Part shown: piece by piece, positions 21,401-49,239 of the stretch
Layout: every line of letters begins with the position of its first letter
Numbering within the stretch: position 1 is the stretch's first letter
Assembly: GCF_964340395.1 (NCBI RefSeq)
Contig: NC_135553.1
Coordinates: forward strand, 12,053,501 to 12,117,500
Source of the DNA: Glandiceps talaboti
Lineage: Eukaryota > Hemichordata > Enteropneusta > Spengelidae
Direction of reading: 5' to 3'
DNA length: 64,000 nucleotides
Translations under genes and position numbers: made by a program
The notes under the pieces: model-generated
Seen by the model: the letters and a program-made list of their open reading frames with translations, nothing else
Database searches by the model: none
What the model was told of the DNA's origin: nothing

Positions 21401-24400
21401 ATAAATATTGAAAAACTTATTTTTGGGTTGATTAAAAGGTTAAAATTTAACATTGGTGTAAAAACACTTCCTGTTTATATCCTTTATCTAATAGTATCAC
21501 CAAGGAATACTGTCATTACTTATTTACCTCTGGATTGTAATTTGATAAATGACAGACTAACCATCTCCCTGTGGCTTAGCAGCTAAAGCTATCATGACAG
21601 GCTAACCGTCTCCCTGTGGCTTAGCAGCTAAAGCTATCATGACAGGCTAACTGTCTCCCTGTGGACTTGCGGCTAAAGCTATCATGGCAGGCTAACCGTC
21701 TCCCTGTGGTTTAGCAGCTAATGCTACTATAAAGACTTGAAGTCAGGAGGTCATGGGAAGTGTACATTCAGTATTTGAAGGTCATAGTTCAGCATACACC
21801 TATGTACATATTTGTACATATTAACAGTGATATCATTTGCATAACTGTCCACCTGGCAACATGCCTGTATGCATTATTTAGCAAAGTCAACTTTGACCCT
21901 GGTATTGTGCTGTTGACTGGTGGTGTGGTATGTGGCATTTACGATCATTGTGTTCAGATTGTATTCAGATTCAGATTGCTAAAAATATTCATGTTACCCA
22001 GAAGGTATCGTGTACCAAATAACTTATCAAAATGTGTATTGTCCCCATAAATAATTCATAGAAGATCTCTGAAAGTTGCTAAATATGAGAACATCTTTCA
22101 TAACATGAAACAAAATAAATAACCTACAATTGAAAATGTCTGAGACAAGTTCAAAAAAAGTTCACATACAGACTGCATGTGCTCCTCTAATACAAAGGCT
22201 ATACGTCTGGTTCTATGATCACATGCTAGCAATAAACACTATATTTACTGTTCTTACAGCTTTCTTATACTCACTTGTCTTTTGTGAGCTTTCAACCTTA
22301 CACTTCTTCGCCTTTCTTCAGTTCGTGATGGTGGAGCGCCCTCTATGGTGGAATTTAACACTTCCATCCATTCTAGTCTGTCATCTTCAGAGCCTATATA
22401 CAAGCATAAAGAAGGCACAGCAGATGACAAATATCCTCCTAACAGCTGTGGAATCATGATGGTCAAATGGTTAGGATGGTTGGCTTGGAATCTGCAGTTT
22501 GTCGGTTTGAGCCTCATCGCTGTCATTTGTTTCTGAATGGCTGAAGTCCTTGAACAAGCTTTGAGCCACATGTGCATGTGCTACAATCAATCCAGCTGTA
22601 TAATTGGGACCTGGTAGGATAGATGATGACTATCAAAGATACCCCTTCTAATATATTGCTGAGCTCCTAACATATGTGGCAAGGTGTATGTAAAGCAATC
22701 CACTGTAACAGAGTGTGTCTGGTTGTGGCAAGTGGGACACTAAAACAATCTAATTGTACCTAAAGTATTTACACAATTCTACACTTACCACAACTAATGT
22801 AATAGGTTCTCGTGGTTCCATCTTCAACCAGAGGACCAACAGCAAAACAAAACGGTTTCTTCTTTTCACCATCATCTAGATATCTGGTGATATCTATCAA
22901 ATTAAAATGTAATTATAATATCTTTATTGATAGGTCAAACCTTACTGAACAGACAATTTGGTTAGATAGCACGTAAAGCATTTGCAGTGATTTTTATTCT
23001 ATTACTTTAAAGTTATCACTCATCCAACAGCTGTTATTCAAAACAATGCCTTCACTGAATAAACTGTGTCTGTAAGTGTTCTGTACATGATAATTTTCTG
23101 TCTGTACCAAATACAACTATCATTGATACATAACTTTACTATAGTTTTGATTGATCATATGAAAAAACAAGCAAGGCAAGATGGCGACAAGTGTTGCATT
23201 GTGGGTATGGAACAAAGTAAAACACAGCTCCCTATACCCCCCCCCCCCCCCCCCCCCCCCCCCAGCAATTACACAAATTAACTGCTCCACTGCTCGGGCC
23301 TTGCTATCAGTATGCGATTATAGTAGTACATTGTATTGCTTTGGATCAGAGCATGGCGACAACTTTAGTTTTAGATAAAACATAGCAAAAAAGGCGCAAG
23401 CGACTGTCAACAGTCTATCATTTTGGTTGTATACCAACTACCAAATCCTCATTAGAAGATGAATTTCACTTTTTGTTAGTTTGTCCTTTGTAAATAGAGC
23501 TACGAAAGAGATATATTCCAAAAGTTTTCTATGAACTGCCAAATATTCAAAAATTTATACATTTGTTACAATCTACAAATACAGATACTATTTGCAATGT
23601 CAGTAATTTTTTGTTAATTGAGAAATGAGATAGACTCTATACCAGTATTATTGTCATTTTTTCCCCTTTGACTGTAATGTACATTTTTGTTACTATGAAA
23701 TAACAGTGTTATTTCATCCTAGACTTATTTCATCCTAACTGCTTTGGTAGCCTACAGTGAATATGAATAAATAGTAATGTATTATTATAATTTTTTATAT
23801 ACAAACTACTTACATTTATTTGTAAGTGCAATTTTACCCTTCAGCTTGTTGTCTGACTTTTTACTGATGAAAAAAGAAGAAAACGAGCATTAATATAGTC
23901 TGTACGGTACACCATGACAGAGCGCCCTCACACATCGGTCAACCACTTTGTGAGGGCAGAACGACACGTACGCCATATCTTACAGTCTAGCATTAACATT
24001 GCTACAACTTCTTTGCATGAAATATTATTATCTTAGCAGATTAACATCAAATCATTTTTAGAAATCAATCCCTGTTGACCCCAATGTTTCAACCAAAAGA
24101 AATCTTTCTAGGTCTTTAACAACCGTAGCGTTAATCAAGGTTTGTGTATTTTATAAGATAGACACAAAGTAAAACTACGATTGTGACATGTTTGTACAAC
24201 ATCTGTACATGGGGCGCGTTCGGTTGACAAAACGCCCGCGAACGTTTCAAAACGTTTTGACTACCGAGCGCGCCCATGTTGTCACTGCTTCACCATGGTA
24301 GTTGAACAATGAATATTCATGTCCATTTATATGAAGCATGTCGGATGGTAGTAAACACTTTGGAGTCATGAATAATCATTGTTCAACTAATACATATGCA

Positions 24401-26110
24401 TGTGTAAGTCCCACGAGACAATAATGGACCACTATTTGGGAACAAAAATTGAGAAACAGAGTTTCAATTTGGCATGTCTTCTTAAACGTGTGAAATGTAC
24501 ATTTCTCTGAACTCATGCATTATGTATGTGATGTGAAATCATGGAATGAGTTCAGAACCCAACATTTATGAAAATACCTTTATTTCTATGTCAGTGGCAT
24601 TCCCCTTTAATATGGATGTTTTTCCTAAATACAACAATAACAAATCAACTATCGGTATTAAGCTTACACTGTCAGACACAAATTCAAACTAGGGCAAGTG
24701 CGAACTCTTGGACTAGGTTGGGAAATAATTATGCGCCAAAAACTCTGACACTTCCTGGAACAGATGTGCGAGAGTTCTCGGAGCGTTATAAACGTGTTTA
24801 CCCTAATTGTGACAATTTGTTTAAATAAGCTATCAGTGGACATTGTAATTCATACAGTCACAGTAGGATGGCACCTCTGATGATAATGGTTTTGTTTTTT
24901 TCTTGTGATGGCACTTTCAACCTTATTTCTAACTGTATATAGTAGTATGAATTGGTTACAGGACTTCCAGTACTATATTAATATGACTACAGAGTGATTC
25001 ACCATGACAAAGGCACCCTTTCATCAATGTGCCCTCCAGAGATGGCCAAATTTTGTTGTTGTAAGTCAAAATGAGAAAAACTGGCATTTCTTGTGAGTCA
25101 CCACATAGTAAGAGATAGGGGAACAAATTTTGGTATGTCACTACAGACTGTGTGTGTCAGTGGCATGTCAAATTGGCTTAGAGGGCACACTGCCTGTCAT
25201 CCACTAAAACAATCTACCACATGTAACAGCAATATAGTTTTAGTTTGGGTCTAGCTTAGTTTGCCAATAAGTTATTTTCCAGAGTAATACACCTTTTGTG
25301 TGCGTATTTTGTATTCATGTAGGCCAGAAACAGAGCCAGTAATTGTGCCACTTACTCATTTTCAAAGTAAGCCAGTGTAATGTGTTGTCCTTTCTGCGTT
25401 AGTACAAACCATCGCCGTTTCCAGTTATAACGTCCGAACACTTTCTGACCACTTTCTTTGATACACCAGCCCTCCTTGATCAAAACTTCAATCGGTTGGT
25501 TTTCTACAAAGGCAATAATATTCATATGTCACTAAATTTAAAAGCTCAAAAGCTTGTTTTCAGAAATGTTCAAGAAAGATGAACACATTATATAATGGTT
25601 TTGAAGAAAAATATTCGTCTCATTTACTAATATATAACAGATCCATGACTTAGGCGACTGCATACGGGCTCGTAGTATTTCTTAGATTGATGTTTTCCTC
25701 GTCTACAGGCAACGTTTTGACTGAAAATATTTCCCCTATGTAGCTTTATTTGGAAAAATACATATTATAGCGTATATTACATACATTTGTGATATGCTCC
25801 TTTAATACCACAGACGAGTTACTTTTCTGTGATGTGGGTGACTGCTAACTCTTTGGACTAGATGTGTGTCGGGTTCTCAGGGCGCTATCTAAACATGCTT
25901 ACATCGCGATCTGTGATTTACTTCGCTGCCTCACGAGCGGGTAGTGAGATCAGGGACGTATATTAAACAAAAATTTCATATTTCATCTACATTCGATGTG
26001 TGCGTGTGTAATTTGGCAACAGGTATTGCATGCATGACATGACCATGTGGTACGTACACAGTTCGGTGAATGCAACACTGACCTTCAACTTGACGTAATT
26101 TGGAAGCCAT
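18250..26110 (-). CDS. Gene 2: PH-START domain protein, complete
   Basis: Ten exons, all GT-AG and phase-consistent, encode 393 residues starting MASKLRQVE. PH domain, residues about 20-126: EGWCIKESG, NWKRRWFVLTQKG (basic beta1-beta2 loop that could bind phosphoinositide), FCFAVGP, RTYYISC and the C-terminal helix EDDRLEWMEVLNS with its conserved Trp. A basic Ser-rich linker (RTEERRRSVRLKAHKRQ) follows. START domain, residues about 175-385: WKKVDCKDGVTIARM, VDVPCDIVYDFL, PRACCVLKTWLPSDMTSSIM, CGLMVYSV, LSGIVLRPSP and a C-terminal amphipathic helix. START domains carry a single lipid or sterol in a hydrophobic pocket; the PH domain would target a membrane, so a cytosolic lipid transfer protein is inferred. 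CERT has the same pair of domains but is longer and has a FFAT motif, which I do not see. Gene 2 is convergent with gene 1. Confidence 0.88.
18858..19085 (-). CDS. Gene 2 exon 9: START domain core
   Basis: Encodes VQCHYNVPLPHTSPRACCVL, WLPSDMTS and CGLMVYSVKHEQAKISR. Acceptor GTATTCAG, donor gtatgt. An open frame runs two residues past the donor. Confidence 0.85.
19104..19251 (-). repeat. Two 72-bp tandem copies, opposite orientation to 19509-19857
   Basis: Two near-identical units of ACTTACAGCTAAAATGATGT followed by text ending in ACACTCAGACA. The core is the reverse complement of the 44-bp minisatellite 250 bp away. Confidence 0.85.
19509..19857 (+). repeat. 44-bp minisatellite, eight copies
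   Basis: Core AAACACCAAGCCTACATCAT, spacing exactly 44 bp (for example TAATGTCCCATG at 19551 and 19595), within intron 8 of gene 2. Confidence 0.9.
19925..20330. repeat. Degenerate tandem repeat of about 85 bp
   Basis: Four to five diverged units with CCATGGTTGCATTC (or close), a CTG(T/C)TTCTACCTA segment and AACTC/TTAG. Intron of gene 2. Confidence 0.6.
20371..20445 (-). CDS. Gene 2 exon 8: START domain
   Basis: 75-nt in-phase exon: IDGFVDVPCDIVYDFLQRSL and EPAGK, the START 'v..v.a..v...l.' helix region. Donor gtaagc. Confidence 0.83.
20943..21065 (-). CDS. Gene 2 exon 7: START domain
   Basis: Encodes QWEDLVAMATKDNKEWKKVD and CKDGVTIARMAF, the first START helix and strands ('W......dgv.v'). 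Acceptor TTTTCAG, donor gtaaga. Confidence 0.85.
21319..21390 (-). CDS. Gene 2 exon 6: linker
   Basis: 72-nt in-phase exon encoding PSFTSASKIGMESDKYLNPI and WRKQ. It joins PH to START. Acceptor CTTTCAG, donor gtaatg. Confidence 0.8.
21551..21730 (+). repeat. 45-bp tandem repeat, four copies, with tRNA A-box-like core
   Basis: Unit starts GACAGGCTAACCGTCTCCCT and contains TGGCTTAGCAGCTAAAGC, which fits the pol III A box (TRGYnnAnnnG) and resembles a tRNA D arm. No B box is present in the unit. Confidence 0.8.
22275..22393 (-). CDS. Gene 2 exon 5: PH helix and basic linker
   Basis: GSEDDRLEWMEVLNSTIEG is the PH C-terminal helix; RTEERRRSVRLKAHKRQ is a basic linker with a possible RRRS phosphosite. 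Acceptor ATATAG, donor gtgagt. Confidence 0.85.
22450..22650 (+). mobile_element. tRNA-derived SINE in gene 2 intron 4
   Basis: ATGGTCAAATGGTTAGGATG (A-box region) and TCGGTTTGAGCCTC (B box) are followed by body text GCTGAAGTCCTTGAACAAGC and a tail GGACCTGGTAGGAT. The reverse complement of this body occurs at 12895-13040. Confidence 0.75.
22789..22893 (-). CDS. Gene 2 exon 4: PH domain
   Basis: Encodes TRYLDDGEKKKPFCFAVGPL and RTYYISC. Acceptor TTGATAG, donor gtaagt. Phase 1-1. Confidence 0.85.
23237..23263. repeat. Poly-C tract
   Basis: 27 consecutive C in gene 2 intron 3. Confidence 0.9.
23814..23863 (-). CDS. Gene 2 exon 3: PH domain
   Basis: 50-nt exon, acceptor TTCATCAG, donor gtaagt. 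Encodes DKKSDNKLKGKIALTNK, the PH strand where the peptide turns back ('..kGki.l'). Confidence 0.8.
23896..23989. mobile_element. MITE family A copy 1 (94 bp)
   Basis: Terminal inverted repeats TAGTCTGTA.../...TTACAGTCTA, inner inverted GCGCCCTCA / TGAGGGC. Flanks GCATTAATA and GCATTAACA form an 8/9 target duplication. Same family as 50180-50288. Confidence 0.75.
24207..24280. repeat. GC-rich foldback
   Basis: Left arm ACATGGGGCGCG..CGGT..CAAAACG pairs with right arm CGTTTTGACTACCGAGCGCG to CCCATGT. Likely a miniature inverted-repeat element. Confidence 0.6.
24299..24389. mobile_element. Foldback element, 23-bp arms
   Basis: TAGTTGAACAATGAATATTC (to ATG) and CATGAATAATCATTGTTCAA (to CTA) pair with one mismatch around a 45-bp centre. 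Adjacent to the previous foldback. Confidence 0.7.
25356..25503 (-). CDS. Gene 2 exon 2: PH domain start
   Basis: Acceptor TTTGTAG, donor gtaagt. Encodes EGWCIKESGQKVFG, NWKRRWFVLTQKG and LAYFEN, the first strands of the PH fold. Phase 1 to 2. Confidence 0.88.
26083..26110 (-). CDS. Gene 2 exon 1 (start codon)
   Basis: ATG at 26110-26108, 28 nt coding, donor gtcagt. No in-frame upstream ATG is evident before the hAT-like element at 26332. Phase 1 exit joins to exon 2. Confidence 0.75.
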
Positions 26111-26331
26111 ACCACATTTATATTGTAATAACAAGCTCAGAAACAGACATACACGGAGAGTTCACCCAGTTCCTTGTCATGACACAGTGTTCATCGTAGC
26201 CTCTGAGTTGTGAAGTCGGCATCAGAATCACAATCACAATCAGTGTTGACCTCTGCCTACAACAGATTCTATATTGAGAGGTGCGTTCTGATCCGAGGTC
26301 AAACGTGGTCATGTGTGTAGTCGGGTTACAG

Positions 26332-26666
26332 CACAGGGGGCTTGAAATTGGCCATATTTGTTTATAAATAGTTGTTTTTATTTTGTCTATTGTTTACGTT
26401 CTTTCTTTACAAATTTGTTTACTTTTTTTTCCTATTTGAAAGTATCTTTTTCCTACAAGGTGCCATGTAATAAAGTAATGATTTGAAAATCTGTTGTGTT
26501 TTTGTCTAAATCGATTTTAACTTGTTCTATTTCTACTGTACGTCTGCTGCTGACGACCTTATAATTATTTATGAGTTAGTTCTACTGAGCGCCCTCAACC
26601 GACGACCCTTCCTCGCCCCCACTCGACTCACCATGAAAGAGTATATGGCCAATTTCAAGCCCCTGT
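26332..26666. mobile_element. hAT-like MITE upstream of gene 2
   Basis: CACAGGGGGCTTGAAATTGG (through CCATA) at the left end pairs with TATGGCCAATTTCAAGCCCC (through TGT) at the right. GGTTACAG occurs at both flanks (26324-26331 and 26667-26674), consistent with an 8-bp duplication. The left end is 222 bp upstream of the gene 2 ATG. Confidence 0.7.
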
Positions 26667-27174
26667 GGTTACAGTAGGGGCTATGGCTTTTATATCATGT
26701 ATATTCATAGAACTACATACTACTACATACTGATTTCAAATTAATTGTGCTGTCTGAAACAATTGTTATTTTTGGTCATTAAGTTTGAACAGGGTGGGGT
26801 CTGAGGACAAACTGAAAGAATTTAGTATTTTTGAACTATTGATCTTGCCCATATATAGTTACAACTTACATATCAAACTAAAAGGCTGTGTTACAACAAA
26901 CAAAGAAAAACACCTAATAAACAAACAATATTATTTGTAAATAAATATAAATACATTAATAACTATCTATCTATAGTGTAAAGCATCTATACACGAATGT
27001 ACGTACCTGGTGTTGAAGTGGCATTGCGGTTTGACTATCTGAGTCAGAGTGACTGTCTTTCAGAATTGTTACTTTGTTTCTGTTTCATGGACTTGGTGAC
27101 ATAGTATAGCCATGGAAGTGTGGGTAAATATTTCCATGGTATAGCGTACAAACCGGGTTAATATAGATACAGGT

Positions 27175-27225
27175 TTGTTTGTTTGTTTGTTTGTTTGTTT
27201 GTTTGTTTGTTTGTTTGTTTGTTTT
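27175..27225. repeat. (GTTT)n microsatellite
   Basis: About 12 GTTT units followed by short TGAATTGAATTGAA units. Confidence 0.9.
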
Positions 27226-27371
27226 TGGTTGAATTGAATTGAATTGAACTGAACTTTATTTCACCAGAAAATGAGAACATAAAATAAAACAATCAAATAT
27301 ATACAATAGCTAATGATATAATACCAAAAATAAATGTTTACAATAAATGATGTTTCTAGTGAGGACCATAG

Positions 27372-28173
27372 ATCTAGTCCACTAGGGACTAATCTCACCC
27401 CATACTAATATAGTCCACTAGGGACTAATCTCACCCCATACTAATCTAGTCCACTAGGGACTAATCTCACCCCATACTAATATAGTCCACTAGGGACTAA
27501 TCTCACCCCATACTAATCTAGTCCACTAGGGACTAATCTCACCCCATACTAATCTAGTCCACTAGGGACTAATCTCACCCCATACTAATATAGTCCACTA
27601 GGGACTAATCTCACCCCATACTAATCTAGTCCACTAGGGACTACTCTCACCCCATACTAATATAGTCCACTAGGGACTAATCTCACCCCATACTAATCTA
27701 GTCCACTAGGGACTAATCTCACCCCATACTAATCTAGTCCACTAGAGACTAATCTCACCCCATACTAATATAGTCCACTAGGGACTAATCTCACCCCATA
27801 CTAATCTAGTCCACTAGGGACTAATCTCACCCCATACTAATCTAGTCCACTAGGGACTAATCTCACCCCATACTAATATAGTCCACTAGGGACTAATCTC
27901 ACCCCATACTAATATAGTCCACTAGGGACTAATCTCACCCCATACTAATATAGTCCACTAGGGACTAATCTCACCCCATACTAATATAGTCCACTAGGGA
28001 CTAATCTCACCCCATACTAATATAGTCCACTAGGGACTAATCTCACCCCATACTAATATAGTCCACTAGGGACTAATCTCACCCCATACTAATATAGTCC
28101 ACTAGGGACTAATCTCACCCCATACTAATATAGTCCACTAGGGACTAATCTCACCCCATACTAATCTAGTCCA
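27372..28173. repeat. 36-bp minisatellite, about 22 copies
   Basis: Unit TCTAGTCCACTAGGGACTAA plus TCTCACCCCATACTAA. Two versions differ at the second base (TCTAG or TATAG); the last eight full copies are all TATAG. Each unit holds the inverted repeat TAGTCC-ACTAG-GGACTA. Confidence 0.95.
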
Positions 28174-28548
28174 TGATCCTGACTATAATAAATACACTAA
28201 TGTTAAAGGAGTACTAACATAAATTAATTGTGATTAAATTAAGAAAAACAGAGAACAGAAATCCGAAAACAGAAAACAAGAATTGTGTAAAATATGTGTT
28301 CGTAGTTTTGTCTTGAAGGTGTGTCGTTTGTGTGTATTCTGTAATGCAATGGGGATGGGGGGGGGGAGTTACACTGTTGCACAGCAGCATATTTACTTTA
28401 AATTGGCAAATTGTGTGATGTACTTTGTTTATACTTATGTTTATTTATACTTTTTTGTATTCTATGTTTTCTTTGCCATTTTTTTTATGCCAGCACTTAC
28501 TTGCAGCGTTTGAAAATACACACAGGGCCTAATACATATTAAAGAGTT

Positions 28549-28622
<74 letters not shown>
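28549..28622. repeat. (TA)n microsatellite
   Basis: About 36 uninterrupted TA units. Confidence 0.95.
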
Positions 28623-28627
<5 letters not shown>

Positions 28628-31230
28628 TAAATAAATACATTTTTATGTTAAGCGGTAACTGTTGAATTGTTTGGTGTTGCTCGTCACCTGGTCTGAAAGA
28701 TCCCATCGTTGCTGGTCCGCTTATTATGTAACCACATGAACAAATGCAATCAGAACAGATTTATATTTAGACGATGGGTGTCAAACGGTTTCGAAACTAA
28801 TGTTCACCCATCGTTGCCTCAGGCCCAGTAAGTTTGTTTACAAGAAAGAAATGTCATCAACAACAAATAAATATATCAACACCCACATACACAATTACAT
28901 GAATGAACATTACGTTGTACAATACCAATGGCAAATACAATAATGTGTGTTACCTTGTTTTGTTTTGTTGTTGTATTGCGCTTTAGGGCCCCTGTGAAGT
29001 TTAGGCTGGACCTAACAGGGTCACCCCTTTTCTTTTTGAAATAAAAGTCGTTATTATTATTATAATGGCATGTTGACAACAGTATTAGAACATTTCTAAG
29101 TAAAGTCTTTGTTGTCATGCAATCGCCGTTTAAAGCTAAGATCGCCTAATGTCATTTCATTATTGCGCCCTTTACTATCACTCTCCGCTCCTGCCCCTGC
29201 CCATGCATAGATAAATAATATCGGTTAGTTGAGTTTTTAATAGTATCATCAATCTACGGTAACTGACACATTACCATGGTAAATACTAACAAACACATGA
29301 TAGCGAATAACGGGGTGAACAAAGCAATGACAGGTTAATTAAGCAGAGCTTATACGAGAACGACATGAAACACGATGTGCCGGGCCTACAAAGAAGGCTT
29401 TACTTGGGAATGATTGACAAGGTGACTAAAACTAACATGACCACATTTTCACCTGCCACCACAGACTACTCCCATTAACGAAACCCCACAGCATTACTTT
29501 AGTATACTAGCCATTAAGAACATTAAAACCTAGATCTGACTATACAACATGGCAAAACATCGGGGAAAAATAATGTGTTTACGATAACACGGCCTCAGAA
29601 AAGAGGGTAGGTAGGTCGGGATTTTATCTTATTTTCTTTAATCCTTTTATTTTTTTTATAAAACTGTATTGCTTCGACCCAACAATCAAAATATCGGCCA
29701 GAATGCCCCTTCTGTGATACTTTAATGAAATATAGACCGACATCACCGGGGAAAGCAAGTAGACGTACATTTAATATATAATGTCAAGAAGACAAATTTG
29801 TTCTTATCTTTTTTTTTCTTAGGGTCGGGGCTTAAACTACTATCGGTCAGGTTATCGGAAACACCCATTCCACCCCCCCTCATTAGTACACCCCCCTCAT
29901 TAGTACACCCCCTCATTAGTACACTTGTTATACTATTATTGTGCTACAGCGACATACTACGACATGTTCTTTTACTATCAATAATTCTGCAAAGTGTTAG
30001 GTATCACACAATATAATGTTCCATCTGTAGCTGACTGTTTTGTCCATGCCTACCTTTGTCTGTCTGTCTGCTTGCCTGTCTCTCTTCCTCCTCCCTCCTT
30101 CCCTCCTTCCCGATCCCTCCATATAATAACATCACGTGCATTTAAATCATACCCACGATGAGCTGGAAAATCCCAGGTAGCAAATATAGCCAACCAATCA
30201 AAGAGGGGAATTAACAATGAGAGTTTTGGCTTCGTTTCAGCATTAAGTACGTCGATCTCTGCAAACCAACAACAGTCCTTCATAGACTCCGTCCTCAGCA
30301 CTAGACTGTATGAACTGTGGGCAAAATTTGGTATACAACTTAACGGCGCTTTGCAATGAAAACTTTCGCGTCGCATCTGTGATTTCTCCAGTTGACGTGC
30401 CAGGTATGTAAGTGAATTATATGATTAATTTGTTTTACATTTTTAATCCGTCAGACTGTGTGGTTTTATTTGCATTTTAATTTGTTTATGACTATAAACA
30501 CTAGGGCATCCCCAGATCCTCACCACAGGCGCTCTCCGCATTGCACAGGCTAGTACGAGATATATAGAAAACCATGCACGTGTACATTTTGAAGAAGTCC
30601 ATGTCTCTTGTCATGCATAAACAGGCCTAGTCGGGTGTCAGTACATGTACTTGACAGTTGAATTTATGGAGTATGTCCGACCTCAGACCACCGGTAGTCT
30701 GGGATCCGAAGAAACACTATATGAACCAGTACTTGTGAAAGTGACACAATATGAATCTATACACTATTTGAGTGAAAAAAAATCATAATTGAATTACACT
30801 AGCATTCGTGTCTGCGATACCGGTGACTGGCTGCAATCGTATTCTGACGTTGAACCAATTAGCACACTAAGTAGCATAACTTTTTCCTCGAGATTTATTA
30901 AGTCTACGCATAAATTACATCATCATATTCATAAATACCAGGTTCGAATTCTGTCAATAGTACGTGATGGCTAAATATGCTTCGGGAATTTAATCTACGG
31001 CAAAAATGACGTCCCAAATTGTATAAACTCAGCTCAAGTCCAAGCTTTACAATCAGACCATGGATTTTCATAAAATGACTGAGAAAAGTAGACAAGAGTT
31101 AACAATTATTGAGAATTAATTAGAATAAAAATATTAGTTTCAAAAAAATTCAAGCTGGCATTCATAGCAATTGATTCCGAACTGCGTCACACCATAGCAC
31201 TGTCAAGGTCTTCTCAGGCTAGACTGGCCA

Positions 31231-32241
<1,011 letters not shown>

Positions 32242-32404
32242 TGCATCAACGGGTATTACCCGTATATCTTTGGTGATGATCTAATGTTTTATTTTCGCCA
32301 GGTACTTATTGACACGCCCATACAGCAACAATAACAAGTTTGTTTGAATATAATGCGTCGCATAGACGAGTAGTCGGAGTAGTTTCGAAAGCATTGTTAC
32401 ACGT

Positions 32405-32570
32405 CACCTGTCACCAATTTCGCATTCTGATTGGTCGAGAGCCCTGCAGATATGCAGCCGTATTTTTGCTTGTATCACGTGATCACTGCACGCCCCCTTG
32501 TAAAGAAACCTAACAGACAACTAGAAATCCAGCTATAAAGAGCATTTCCAATGCAAAATATCACCGTTGT
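32405..32570 (+). promoter_or_regulatory. Possible promoter of gene 3
   Basis: CCAAT at 32414-32418, ATTGG at 32430-32434, a CACGTG E-box at 32476-32481, and TATAAAG at 32534-32540. It lies about 560 bp before the gene 3 start exon, which has its own acceptor, so a noncoding first exon is expected between. Confidence 0.35.
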
Positions 32571-32731
32571 ATACATTGTAACAAGTCTTTGAACTGTACT
32601 TTTCATGTCACAGGGAAATAGTAAAAAATTCAACACATAACGGCGAAAGTCCATATCTGTACTTTATCTGAAGACAGTAAATATGGGAGTGTCACTGGAA
32701 CAGTACAGACTGCGAATTGGTAGGTTTGTTA

Positions 32732-32767
32732 AACCATGGATGTATTAGTGCTAATACATCCATGGTT
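32732..32767. repeat. 36-bp near-perfect palindrome
   Basis: AACCATGGATGTATTAG, spacer TG, CTAATACATCCATGGTT: perfect 17-bp arms. It lies between the possible promoter and the gene 3 start exon. Confidence 0.9.
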
Positions 32768-33105
32768 AAACCCAAATCAGCAAACCGGCCATGCCGTTTT
32801 ACTGTCACACCTGGATTGCATAACAATAGCAAAGGTACAGGCATGTGTCTCGATGAAGCTTTCCAGTAATTAGAAGAAGTCTAAAATTATAGCATATAGA
32901 TTAAAAACGATAAAATAGCAATAATATAAAACCAACAAGCAAATTAAAAGCGAATTAGACACTGTGCGTTTACATATGGTCCATGATTTTCTTCTGCCTC
33001 TCGATGTGCGCCTTGCTTGCGTGTATTATATGTTTCTGTATCTGTGCGTTGAATTAAAACACTTTGCCTTGTGATTATTTCTCCTGTTTAGATAAAACTG
33101 TCGTG

Positions 33106-48925
<15,820 letters not shown>

Positions 48926-49181
48926 GGTGTCTTGTCACCACGAGTCGAACCCTATATGCCCATGACTGTCTTTAGACTGAATTAAGGGGAATGATATACT
49001 TACATGTGTGATTTATGAAAAATCGGGGGAAATATGGCGGTTTTGACTTTCACGTAAAATATGCATAGTCAAAGTGCACTATCACATCACTTCCATTATC
49101 ATGATTATGATATCATATTCGACACACTTTATTGTACCACACGCAAACCAAGTTTTACGCGTTAAAGCAGATGGTACCGGA

Positions 49182-49216
49182 TTTATACCACCACCACCAC
49201 CACCACCACCACCACA
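49182..49216. repeat. (ACC)n microsatellite
   Basis: About 11 ACC units. Confidence 0.9.
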
Positions 49217-49239
49217 ACCTTCATCATCATCATGTGCTA

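Noticed and set aside
22134-22459. Plus-strand open frame over gene 2 exon 5
   Set aside because: Antisense shadow of a well-supported PH exon; no splice or domain support.
22450-22520. tRNA gene
   Set aside because: A and B boxes are present but there is no acceptor stem or anticodon arm, and the sequence continues into a SINE body.
27372-28173. CRISPR-like regular array
   Set aside because: Units are contiguous with no unique spacers, and the DNA is eukaryotic; it is a minisatellite.
30050-30376. Minus-strand open frame of 108 residues
   Set aside because: No domain, ends in low-complexity text, no splice partners found.
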